Shown here: positions 11,710-22,915 of the stretch, piece after piece
How the letters are laid out: the number at the start of each line of letters is the position of its first letter
Position numbering within the stretch: position 1 is the first letter of the stretch
Assembly (NCBI GenBank): GCA_018389105.1
Contig: JACATO010001531.1
Coordinates: 248,001 to 312,000, forward strand
Direction of reading: 5' to 3'
Source of the DNA: Nautilus pompilius
Lineage: Eukaryota > Mollusca > Cephalopoda > Nautilida > Nautilidae
Length of the DNA: 64,000 bases
Translations under genes and position numbers: made by a program
The notes under the pieces: generated by a model
What the model was told of the DNA's origin: nothing
The model's input: the letters and a program-made list of their open reading frames with translations, nothing else
The model's database searches: none

Positions 11710-14700
11710 TTATAGGACTTCTTAAAAAATCAGTTTTGACATCACTACTTTTTCTGCTGATACTGAAAATACGCAACATGGGGTGGGGGCGATTTTAGAG
11801 CTTCCGATATGCGGTAATAACTGTGTGGACTTCAGTGTTTTTATTTACTAGATTTAAATTATTCAGATCGCCCGCTTTGAGTGGTAGTACATAGACGTTA
11901 ATTGTTATACCTAAGTGCGGCGCACACGTGCATATAAATCAATATAATAATACTTTTTCTGCATTGTCAGTTCGGTTTGATATAATGTAAAGAAATACAT
12001 AAAAGTGTTAGTATCAATATTGCTGGTGACTGGCACAAATTATTCAAGCACGTCTTATATATTTGTTTCTTTATCTCGGAAGCCATGGAAAAGCCATAGA
12101 GGTTTCCTTACTTTATGTATCATCTCAGCTGAACTAAATCCTGGAATCAACCATTATGCACGCACTTTTGAAAGAATTTATAAACTTTGTTTTTGGTAAA
12201 TTTATTTTTTTGTTTGATTAGGGGAATTGTTTCCTTTATTCTCAAAGATTGAAGACATTTTTGCAAACAATTTAACACTAACAAGTTTGGGAGTGAACAA
12301 ATGAATAGAAAACCTTTAAAGTGAATACTGTACCGGTTCTCTCCCCCTCGTATTATGCAAAGTTAAAGATTAAAGCTGCTGACGCACGGAAAATATGTTG
12401 GAACAAAATAGTTTCGATGCCACCTCCCTTATGTTAACCAAGGTAAACAAGATGATGTTTGAGTTTTTTTTATTTTTTTTTTTAAAAAAAATTGATTTTA
12501 ACTGAATCGATGCCAGTTGTATAAACTGTGAAATGGGGAGTGAAGAACCGTTATAAACGCCCATTTATCATAGAGAAGTTAAAGTTTGTTTGGGGGCAGC
12601 GAAAAATGGAAACTACCTGTCTTCTGTATGTTCTCGCTAACACTGAACTGCAAGCTGCACAATCTAGGTCATTCTCAAGCTTCACTGTCTCTTAGGACGG
12701 CTGAAGGAATGTTAGCCTCGCTGTATCGACATGAGTCTGCTATTTGTAAATTTGCCAACAAAGAAACGACAGAAGACTAGGATTTTCATCTCACGTGAAA
12801 TCGCGTATCTTCGAGGCACTCTAGGAACGACAGGGGTATGTTAGAAAAGTTAAAATATTCGCCTGTGTTTCCGTACCTGTTCTTAATCTATGTAAAGGAT
12901 GAATGAAAAGGCAATACTCAGTATTTTACGTAATTACGGCGACAGTTTGCTATAAGTGCAATATATTCTACAGTTACTATGCAGTAAAAGTGAGGAGAAT
13001 AAACTCATGACCATTTGTAATTTGTAGGGAAACTCAGATATGTAATAACAAAATTATTCATGCGCTGATAGACTTGGTAGATCTAAGTATTTGTTGGACT
13101 ACCCGGTTATTGGTTGTTTTTGGTTTTTATCGCAAGCCAGCTTGGGGCAGGCGATACTGGAGAATATTTATTTCCCTTTAGTTGGAGTTCGGATGCGAGG
13201 GAAAGGGTTAGGCAGAAATTTCGGCCGAAGGAAGTTCACGATGGTAGCGTAGAAAAATAAAACAAAACGCATCGATAAATAGTTCTTTTTTTCTCCGAGA
13301 GACTGGTATGAGCCATAATGACTTCCTGTCCCTTGTATTAACAGCAAAAGACGGTCAATGAACGAATGATCGAGTACAATTCTGTAATTTAATCAGACTA
13401 CTGATTGACTTACAGCACACCGCCACAATTCGTCTGTCTTTTATAATATTAAGTTTAGTGAATTGTTTTTGTTTTGTTTTTTAAAGTTATCAGCTGATAG
13501 ACCTTCGCGTTGAGTCGCAGAAGAAATGTAAGTTGAGGTGTCGTGCTTTGCTCACTGGTCAGCGGGATTGGTCACGTGCCTCCACTACCATCCAGTTGAC
13601 CTACACAGCCACGAAAAAGAGATTATCACGGCAAAGCGGACGACATCATATGAAGAAGTACGCCCGTTGCTCTCCTCCTCCCGCCCATCTCCGGGAAGTA
13701 GCCTCTGGTGTCACGAGCGATTAGTTTGGCCATCATTGGGCGAGGGCGGACATGGCAGGGTGAAGCAATCCATCAACTCTAGCGCGGGCCAAGCGGCTCC
13801 GTAGAGAACAAGATATGATCGCTCCCTGATGTCTAACGTAGTATCATAAAATACACAAACTAAGGCCTTGACCGATTTATTTTCCATTGTAAACCATTTT
13901 TTTTTTCGGTCGAAGACTGTTTGGCCAACATAGCATCCCTCCGAAGTCGCCGGATTTTCTCCTTGCTACATTTGGTAGAGCCTCCGTCGCGTTCCCACGA
14001 CATTTCAATGAAGCAAATGTAGTGTACAGTAAATTACCGCCCAGAGCCCTCAATGAGCCTGGCGTAATATATCTCGACAAGCAGAACGTGTCGGACTATT
14101 AACACGGTTCATATGCGCAATACTTCAAAACCCATCTCTTAGCCCGGACGGACAGAGATAAAGCTGCACTGTACCTTTCGTAGAAAAGAGAAGAAAAAAA
14201 CGCTGACTTTTTTCATCTTATTCATCAATCTTTCAAAAATAAACCTGTACATATAAACTCGTCCTATAAGATTTTCATCAGTATTTGTATAAAAAAATAA
14301 CAATCATTTTTTTTTTATTAATCGGTAACCCCCCCAAACCCAACTACAATGCAGCTTTTATGTTTTAATCTGAACGGTCATCAACGTCGATGTTTATTGA
14401 TAATAATATTAAATAAAGAAATATCGAGAGATAGCTGCGCTTATTGATGTTCTTTTTACCACGAAAAGAAAGGTTAGAAACAGCTGTCGACAATAAAATG
14501 TAATATTGGCTGAAATAAGGCAGAAGAAAACAATTGTACCTCTTTCCCCGAGGCCCCACTGCTTGGTCGTGCTGCATATCCACTCAAATTTGTTTAATAG
14601 AGACTGGAGTTGTCACTTAACATTATCGATCATTTATATCAAGATACGATAAAAAGTTACATAAGGTATGTGTCGTGAGGAAACGACGCGATGATGTGAA

Positions 14701-15402
14701 AACTACACAGTAGTATTTGCATTATTACTACAAAATTGGGATTTTGATATTCAAACTGAAAGTTTTGGTTTTATTTCAGGCGGTGAATGTTTTGTAGTTA
14801 AAATACCAAACAAACCATTTATGATTATGCAATAACAAAGGTTTTCGGGAAAGGAGAAAAACAACAGTTCCATTTACTTGCACCTAGATTCACACATGAT
14901 TCAAATGCAACTAAAATTTAAAGAAACCTGAACCTATAGCGTTTAGTTGCTTCTTCTTGTTGATTTTATTAAAAAATAAAATGCGTTCAACAGCAATTGT
15001 GCGCTCGGAAATAAGAAGTATTCACCTGTACAAGGTTAGATTTAACCTAGCAAACGCACTTGTTTGGAGTGAAGAGAGAGAGAGAAGTTCTACAACTAAA
15101 GTGCGAGCCGGGTGGCGATATAGATAATTTTCCAGCTGCACTAAATGGAGTGGAGACTTTACTGACCAATAAGTTACTTCTGAGGAAGTGATTGATACTC
15201 TGTCATATTCTGCTCATCGCTTTCCCTTTTTTAGATTATAAATTACATGACTGCTCACAGTATTATTTTATTTTTGAAATCAATTTTTATTTTTATTCTT
15301 TTACCGGAAGTAACCATGAATTTGTCCATTCACACATTTCCGGAATGACACACCGCGGATTTTCTAAGCTGTTGACAATTTTTTATGTCACACATATATA
15401 TA
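11710..15402. other. Probable intron, no exon recognised
   Basis: No protein or RNA gene is recognised. CpG-rich GC blocks at about 13,530-13,800 and 13,930-14,070 carry short open frames on both strands without similarity to anything I know. A CAG after a pyrimidine-rich run at about 14,780 could act as an acceptor, but the sequence after it does not continue the dehydrogenase motif. Confidence 0.55.
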
Positions 15403-16925
15403 CGGGTGCATCTCAAAAATTAGAATATCGTGGAAGAGTTAATTTTTTTCCGTAATTTAATTCAAACAGTGAAACTTCCATATATTCTAGATTCATTACA
15501 CATAAAGTGACATATATTTCAAGCCTTATTTTGTTTTAATTTTGATAATTACGGCTTACATCTCATGAAAATCAAAAATCCACTATCTCCAAATATTACA
15601 ATATTTCATAAGATCAATAAAAAAAAGAGGAATTTATAATATAGAAATGTCGAACTTCTGAAAAGTATGTTCATTCATGCACTCGATACTTGGTCGGGGT
15701 TCCTTTTGCACGAATCACTGCATCAATGCAGCATGGCATGGAGGCGATCAGCCTGTGGCACTGCTGAGGTGCTATGGAAGCCCAGGTTGCTTTGATAGCG
15801 GCCTTCAGCTTGTCTGTATTGTTGGGTCTGGTGTCTCTCATCTTCCTCTTGACAATACCCCATAGATTCTCTATGGGGTTCAGGTCAGGCGAGTTGGCTG
15901 GCCAATCAAGCACAGTAATACCATGGTCAGCAAACCAGTTACTAGTAGTTTTGGCACTGTGGGCAGGTGCCAAGTCCTGCTGGAAAAGGAAATCAGCATC
16001 TCCATAAAGCTTGTCAGCAGACGGAAGCATGAAGTGCTCTAAAAATCTCCTGGTAGACGGCTGCGTTGACTATTGACTTGATAAAACACAGTGGACCATC
16101 ACCAGCAGATGATATGGCACCCCAAATCATCAATGACTGTGGAAACTTCACACTGGACTTCAAGAAACTTGGATTCTGTGCCTCTCCACTCTTCCTACAG
16201 ATTCTGGGACCTTGATTTCCAAATGAAATGCAAAATTTACTTTCATCTGAAAAGGGGACTTTGGACCACTGAGCAACGGTCCAGTTCTTTTTCTCCTTAG
16301 CCCAGGTAAGACGCTTCTGACGTTGTCTCTGGTTCAGGAGTGGCTTGACACTAGGAATGCGACATTTGTGACCCATTTCCTGGACACGTCTATGCGTGGT
16401 GGCTCTTGATGCACTGACTCCAGCCTCAGTCCACTCCTTGTGAAGCTTCCCCAAGTTCTTGAATCAGCTTTGCTTGACAATCCTCTCAAGGCTGCGGTCA
16501 TCCCTCTTGCTTGTGCACCTTACTTTCCAGTCAACTTTCCATGAATATGCTTTGATACAGCACTCTGCGAACAGCCAGCCCTTTCAGCATGACCTTCTGT
16601 TGCTTACCCTACTTGTGAAGGGTGTCAGTGAGAGACTTCTGGACAACTGTCAAGTCAGCAGTCTTCCCCATGATTGTGGTTGTGTGTACTGAACCAGACT
16701 GAGAGATTCATGGAATTTATACTGCATAAATAGTGATTTACTCAAACTCGAAATGGAATATTCTAATATTTTGAGACATGTTTTTTTCTATTTTTTTGAG
16801 CGTAGGCCGTAATTATCAAAATTAAAATTAAAAAATGCTTGAAACATTTTATTTTAGACTTTCTGAAATAACTGACAAAAAATATTGAACTCTTCCACGA
16901 TATTCTAATTTTTTGAGATGCACCT

Positions 16926-16926
<1 letters not shown>
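15403..16926 (-). mobile_element. Nearly complete Tc1 transposon (IR/DR type)
   Basis: A 1,524-bp element flanked by TA on both sides (15,401-15,402 and 16,927-16,928). The ends are inverted repeats: left CGGGTGCATCTCAAAAATT, right reads CAGGTGCATCTCAAAAAATT from the other strand, and similarity continues through ATATCGTGGAAGAGTT. A second pair of related sequences lies inside, at about 15,583-15,607 (CTATCTCCAAATATTACAAT) and about 16,754-16,779 (ATGTCTCAAAATATTAGAAT read on the minus strand). Inner and outer transposase sites in inverted repeats of about 200 bp are the IR/DR layout known from Sleeping Beauty-like Tc1 elements. The transposase inside is broken, so this copy is not autonomous. 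Confidence 0.95.
15671..16671 (-). pseudogene. Tc1 transposase, frame-broken
   Basis: Starts at ATG 16,671 (MGKTADLTVV...) and ends at the stop at 15,671, close to the usual 330-340 residues. A TAG falls after about 19 codons (near 16,615). The reading frame shifts again in the N-terminal DNA-binding half before 16,454, then runs open to about 16,040, where a one-base indel shifts it into the last frame beginning MLPSADKLYG at 16,030. All three acidic catalytic residues are still present: D in PFSDES (codon 16,247-16,245), D in FQQDLAPAHS (15,976-15,974) and E in NPIENLWG (15,871-15,869); the last two are 34 residues apart, the DD34E spacing of Tc1. The catalytic half reads almost cleanly, so the copy is fairly young. 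From memory the protein closely resembles a Tc1 family common in fish. Confidence 0.95.
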
Positions 16927-16927
<1 letters not shown>

Positions 16928-16974
<47 letters not shown>

Positions 16975-16992
16975 ACACACACACACACACAC
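16928..16992. repeat. (CA)n microsatellite abutting the Tc1 element
   Basis: About 65 bp of CA with a few AAA or AAC interruptions, starting at the TA target duplication of the Tc1 element. On the other side of the element the flank is CACATATATATA, so the insertion split a TA/CA compound microsatellite. Confidence 0.95.
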
Positions 16993-19649
16993 GGGCCCTA
17001 GCGGGAGTTAATTTAATTATGATAACAAATTTAAAACCCAAGGGAAGTAAATACATGATAAAGAACAGGCGATATCCAACACCCGAACCCTTGTTTCAGA
17101 GGCTGTTTATTTTTTAAAAAAAAGAAGACAGAACTGGTGTACATTACTTCAAGTTTGTTTTTTTATTTAGTGCACGCCAGCTTTTCACCACGACTTTCAC
17201 TTGAGAAAAAATATTTCTTGTAGGTTCACCGTCACCCTGATTAGTCTCCATCGAGTTGGTTTTCTGGTAATTAACCGATCTACGCAAATCTGCTGTGTTG
17301 ATTGAGACAGGCAACGAGAAGAAACGTTGACGTCACCGGGTCAGACAAAACGGCCCAAGTTGTTTTAAGTCCCCAAGCCCCTTGAGTGTGAGGACGGGAT
17401 TTAAAAAAAATTTTTTTTAAATTATTCTTTGGAGTTTTATTTTAGAATTTTAAAATTTAATTTTGAAAATATCAAGTTTTCTTCTTCTTTTCACTCTTTT
17501 GGATGAGTTTTTAAAGTTTAGAGCATTGGTGTAAAACTTCGTTATTTGTTATATTGCTGTCTTTCGACACAGCGAACTTTATAGCGAATTCCCTGCATCA
17601 TTTATCTCTGGGAATAAAGGAACAGCTATGCGTTTTTTTTCTTCTTACAATTAGGCGGGGACATGACTTAATTTTTATTATATTTACTGTATTTCTAAAC
17701 AAGTCTCTTTTTTCCTTTTTTAAAAAAAAATATCTCGTCTTTGAATAGTTAAACCATTTTGGTTGAATTTTATAGAGGTAACTTTTGTCTTCTTTTTTCT
17801 AGTTTAATATAAAAAGAAGAAATGAAAACAAATTGGTAGAAAGTACAGGGTTACTTGAAAGCAAATCTCATTATCTTATTAGTGTTAACTGAACGAACTA
17901 CGTTTCGGGGGAATTTTTCCCTGTTGCCATCACCAGGATTTAGTCATGAGAACGACTGATTTTGGAGCGCAAATCTATTCACTATTCGCCCAGCCGTGTA
18001 GGGGACATCTCGTGGAGTGTTGTCTCTCACCATGTATTGTTGGATATGTATGCTTTCACCTCCGTAGCGCAGTATTATTCAGTCTTATAACAAGCAAGAT
18101 GAAAACAGATTAGTGTTTTTAAAACTTAAAGGTTGTTTAAATTTTGAAAATTAAATTTATTTAAGGCTTTTTTTGCTATTAAAATCGCGAACCATCGTCG
18201 CGCCACCTGGCGTCTGAGACTGTTGTTGGTGCCAGCCACAGAACAAGTCCTCTCTTTTACGCGAAGCGAGTACCAAAGGTTATGACTATAAACCGCTTAA
18301 GAGAACCTGTCATTCAATACCGCAGCTGCGTTAATTTCTTCCTGTGCTGTCAACTCGTGGAAAGAAAAAAGCCTTGGTTATAACGTTGTTGTTTCTTTTG
18401 ACTGTGTTGTGTGTTTAACGCTGGATCGGAGAAACACGAGGAAAACACGTCTTTGGACCGCGCGACTAATTGGATCTTCTGCGACAGCCATGTCATCATC
18501 ACTGGTAGATCGCGGTTAAGTCGCACGGAAAAGATTAAAGGTTTCGAGGGATAACCGAGAGCAAATTAGTTCTCGAAAATTTTCAATGGAAACAATCTCA
18601 GAGAATTCGCAGAGAGAATATTTTTACTAAACCGTGAGATATAAAATAAAATGTATTCATTTTCCTGTTGACCTTTTTGTATGTTAAATCTTTTTCGACA
18701 AGTTAAATGAACTCAGTAAATGTTAGAGAGATTATATTAACTACATCACCATGTTTAATGATGTCCCTATTCAAGCAGTGCACGGTATAAATCACGTGGC
18801 TTGTGACGTTACGATAATCAGCGTTTTTGAAATACCCGGACTAATTATCTGCTGGTTTTTCTGTTTTGTTTTGACGGACGACAGAGCATTCAGTTAAAAG
18901 TTTAAGTAGGAGGCGCTGGGAGACTGTTCTTGGAAATCATATCCTTCTTGCGATGCCCCGAAGAACGGAATAAGTTAGTTATTAGCAGAGGAATGACTAT
19001 AAATAGAGACATACATCGTTAGACAGTGCAAAGGTAACTAATTCCCTTGCTAGGCGTCCGTCGTTGACTTCTGCTTGATTATAAAATTGGCGGGTACGAG
19101 AACATGTTGTGAAAGCTGACTGAACGAAAAGGAAATACAACGCCCAGATAGAAAATGCATCAATAAATCATCGGGCGGCAGCCATTAGACAATTAAAATG
19201 GGAACAGTCGTCCATATTAACAACGCGCTCAAATAGTACGTGCCGACCCTATCAGGGAGCTTAGCACTTAACTAAATGCCTGAAAAATGTCTTGGGCTAA
19301 TAATAATGAGAACAGACTGAAGCACACATTAAAATATATAATTTTCTTCACGTGAATATGGTAATTGCGATAGATAATATTTTTCAAGACTGCATAGTTG
19401 GTATTTTATAATGTAATGTTCAAAGTGGTGTTATTTTCCAATTTATTAAAGCTTGATAATTATGCTCCTATTACAGCGACAACAACAAATCTGCGGGAAA
19501 TAAGAAAAACTCACATTTTGTAAAAATGTGAATTAAAGTATTTTATGCCCCGTATGCACTGCATTCATAGATGCATGTAAAATACCTAGTCCATTCATTG
19601 CCTGTCTCTTCAGGAGATGAAATCTAGGATATTAGGATTTTTTTATCAA
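16993..19649. other. Probable intron, no exon recognised
   Basis: Contains homopolymer-rich DNA with small self-complementary A/T runs (17,400-17,430) and scattered CpGs. The open frames are short and look random. I recognise no gene or transposon. Confidence 0.55.
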
Positions 19650-19930
19650 ATATTTCATTTTATCTGTTAAAAATTACACAAAGCAATCGGAAGTAATAGA
19701 AAACAATTTACTCCTTAATTCACTCAGCAAATAGATTCCATTATAACTTGTTAATGAAGGAATGACGTCATGATTTGTAGGGCACCTTGTGTAATCAAAA
19801 ATGATACCTCACCTGGTATTGCTTGCCACTCCTGGATCGAGGTCATGCATCAATCGTGTAGTTTCTTTGGAGAGGGATTCCTGAGCCTTACACACCTGTC
19901 AACAACGTCCAAGAGATGCCCAACGGGGAA
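19650..19930 (-). pseudogene. Tc1 transposase C-terminal remnant (family B)
   Basis: On the minus strand, 19,930 down to about 19,770 reads HFLELFPVGHLLDVVDRC, then RLRNPSPKKLHD, a stop, and MTSIQEWQAIPGEV. This fits the end of a Tc1 transposase, where the usual SPDLNPIEHLWD box is followed by a RNP-rich stretch and a QEEW-IPQ helix. The catalytic Glu position now reads G in PVGHL. The AT-rich sequence beyond it, around 19,680 (TTCCGATTGCTTTGTG on the minus strand), resembles the tail of the remnant at 59.6-60.3 kb, so the two are probably one family. Old and non-functional. Confidence 0.75.
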
Positions 19931-20049
19931 CAGTTCTAGGAAATGATTAGCCATTTTATTTAAAGATTTTGGTTCTTAAGGAGCTACTGTAAAAGTTATT
20001 TATATCTAATTTTTATCTGCAAACTCTAGCTTGAACCAGTCTACAAAAC

Positions 20050-21000
20050 TAGATTTTATATATACTGCTTGCATAAATAAGGATATTGAAATTTGACAGC
20101 ATATAGTTAATCCCGTTTGTGAAGAAATAAAAATGTGCCATGGATTTTATTACTGTTTTAATGGAGATATGTTGTAATGATTTATACAGGCACCCGTGGA
20201 GTAAAAAAAATCTCATGATGATCGGCAGGCAAAGTCAGCAATGGATGTGGCCACATCGTCTGTATGTGTATCTCTGCACATGCTTGAAATGAGACATCTG
20301 ATCACTTTACTTAGCAGTGCTGTCCATTCTTGGCTCAAAGACACAGCTATGATTGCATAGGATCTATGAAGGGGATTCCTGACGTTTAAGCTTTTATCAA
20401 GAATTTTTTCAAAATGCTCAATGGTTAGAAGATCTAGAGACATGGCTGGCCAGTCTATTGTAATGATGATATTGCTTTAAGGAATGCAGCGACAACCATA
20501 TCAATGTGTAGCCTGGTTATTGTCATCTTGGAAGTTGTAAGTTGCTGATGAAGGCAACACCATGAGTCTTATGTTTGGTTAGTCAGGCGATCATGAAGAA
20601 TGTCCAGAAGAGTCGTTTTGTTAGCCATGATCTCTCCCTACACTATTACATTTTCGCCGCCATAACAATGATGCTGTAAACATTGATAGCAGCATAACAC
20701 TTTTCATGACGTCACTATAAATGTACTTCGGCTTTGGAAAAGTTCAGAACGAACTGATTTTTGTCGGAAAACATCACTTGCTGCTATTGGATCTTTGATC
20801 AATAACAGTGGCACTTGCCAACACTGATCTAAAATGGCAATGATGGTAGCCCAAAAGAAGACAAAAAAATGGACGTTTGGCGCATAATCTTATGTGAGGA
20901 AGTTAGTTTCTGATGGTTTGTAGGTCATTTGCTTCTCTGACTACCAGCAAACGCTGTTGGATCTATCTAAGTGTTCTTCAAGGCCATTCCATTGATCATA
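20050..21000 (-). pseudogene. Tc1 transposase remnant (family C, same as the 29.4-30.4 kb copy)
   Basis: Minus-strand translation in shifting frames gives a degraded Tc1 protein. Near 20,760 it reads MFSDKNQFVLNFSKAEVHL, the first catalytic Asp box; at 20,450-20,260 it reads WPAMSLDLLTIEHFEKILDK then RNPLHRS and QEWTALLSKVIRCLISSM, the third catalytic box with Glu retained. Several stops and frameshifts interrupt it. Below the coding part (20,050-20,210) the noncoding tail matches the tail of the remnant ending at 30,415, for example GGTGCCTGTATAAAT and GGGATTAACTATATG, so both are copies of one element. Confidence 0.85.
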
Positions 21001-22260
21001 TTCACCACCAGCATCTGTAAATGGGGGGGGGGTCGACCCCTGTTGGGTCTGTTGTTGACCTCGCCAGTCTGAAGTAGCTTGTCTATATTCGGCTGATAAA
21101 TGAGTCGCACAACTCCAACCTACCTGATGCGATTTTGAATGACCTAGTGCAAAGAAGTCTCTAGGGTCACATGTCTGCATACATAGAAGTTGACGTTTCA
21201 AGTTATTCGTAAGTTAAGTTTGATTAAATAAATGCTTTAAATTCCAATATCCCTAAATTTTTGCTTCCTGTATTTGTTCCCATTACCTACTTCATTCCTT
21301 CTTTCCTTTTTTCTCTTTTTTTCAAGGCCCGTTTTATGCTTTGTGATAAAAATAAAGTAACAGAGATATTTTCTTAGCATTTTATCATTTATCTGCTGGT
21401 GTAATTTTTTAGAACAGTCTTTAAACGGTTTTGCGTCAACTGCTGTAGTTTCAATGCAATGCGATGTATTTTTTAATCTAATCTCGGCGCCGCACTTTGG
21501 AATGTATCGGCGTAAGAGGAATCTCGAGTGCTTACTGTCTGCCTGTCTTATCTGCAGATGTGTCGCCGTAAAATATTCTTTTAAAAACCTTTAGTAAATC
21601 TGTACTTAACGTTTGTCCGTACAGTACGCACAAGGATGTTGAGACATTTCTAATAGCTCACAGATCAGCTGAATACTAAATATCTTCTTTTCTGGAAAAG
21701 AAAAGAAAAAATGGCGGGGATTGACATAGCGATAAGCTGGGTTCGTCTGCGTCGCTCCTGCGCTTCCATGGCGGGAATTGGAAACAATCGCATTTACCTT
21801 GAGCGGCTCGAAATAATTGCTTTGAAAGGTTTTCGCTTTTCTTCTTTTAGAAATTCCAAGGTAGCTTCTGCAATTGCTTTTCATTTCTCCCTCATTTTTA
21901 TTCGATTCACACGCCATTTGTCTACGTATGAGAGGATCATGGTGCTACCCTCGACCATTTCTGCACCGGATCTCTCGCGGATAACGAGGTGTGGCTGTCT
22001 TACCAGTGCAAAGATTGAAATGCGAATGTGGTAACATCTGAATTAAAATTTCATTCAGAAATGGATTGTAGTGACTTCAATGGGGATGGAAGGGGAAGAG
22101 CTACAATACTTATATGGCAAAATCTTCCTGCCCGTTTGAGACAGTTCTTCCTTCCTCGCAACGCTACTGGTAAAAATGGCAGATACGCTCTGCTCATGTG
22201 CATATACATACACCTATCATACTGACTGCTTTGAAAGACAAATAAGAAATGCAGTTTTTA
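21001..22260. other. No gene recognised
   Basis: Contains a G-run palindrome (GGGGTCGACCCC near 21,031) and overlapping open frames at 21,606-22,034 on both strands with no recognised similarity. Nothing here looks like a dehydrogenase exon. Confidence 0.5.
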
Positions 22261-22289
22261 TAGTAGATACTCGGCAGAGAGGAAGTTTT

Positions 22290-22915
22290 CCTAGCTCATT
22301 GTCGTCATGTGAAAGTTAAACATTTCGCACAAAGCACACAGACGTCCCCATGTAAGAATGGTCGGAGTTGGAAAAATATGTTGCGTGTTTCCCTTAACCG
22401 CCAAATCATCACGAGAAAGAAAACTGAGTTTGAGTTCAGTTGACAGAACTGGAAAATAGTCATAATATTGGGGAAAAATGAACAATGTTGATGTTAAGTT
22501 ACTTATTTTCGTACTTGTTCCGCTGCCAATGAGAAACTGATACGTGACTCCTCTTTGCAGAGATTTTGGGTTGGTAAGAGATTCATTATTCCATTGCCGT
22601 CTTGACATCATTATCACCGTTAATAGGCTCGCCATGTAATGCTTCCTTAAGCGGTCAAACAAATGAAAGTCACATGGAGCGAGGCCTGGAATCTAGAGAA
22701 GTTCAAACCCCGTAATTGTTTTCAACGTGCTGGCAGCAGTATCGTGTTGCAGACATAGACGTTCCTGTCTCTCTGAACAGATGGCTGGCTTCAGACAATT
22801 GCATATCTAAATATGAATGGCAAGTAGAGTATGGCTTCAGTAGAATATTGGCCAAAATAACGCCAGCCGAACATGATCCAAAAGCTTGAGCTTTACCGTT
22901 CAGTATTCACTTGCA
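22290..22915 (-). pseudogene. Mariner transposase remnant, C-terminal half
   Basis: On the minus strand 22,684-22,640 reads GLAPCDFHLFDRLRKHYMA, the mariner signature (S)PDLAPCDFHLF that carries the third catalytic Asp of the D,D34D type; here the first part is PGLAPCDF. Upstream, in another frame (about 22,850-22,700), it reads AFGSCSAGVILANILLKP and LQHDTAASTLKTIT, matching the mariner GVIL...FLEKG and LHDNA-PHTA segments with the second catalytic Asp. Downstream a third frame reads GDNDVKTAME. At least two frameshifts and several stops are present. No terminal repeats were found. It belongs to the mariner branch, unlike the Tc1 copies around it. Confidence 0.85.

Noticed and set aside
14780..14830. 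Possible SDR exon 2 after TTTTATTTCAG
   Set aside because: The phase-1 continuation gives G-GECFVVKIPN and a stop soon after, without the GxG and downstream SDR pattern.
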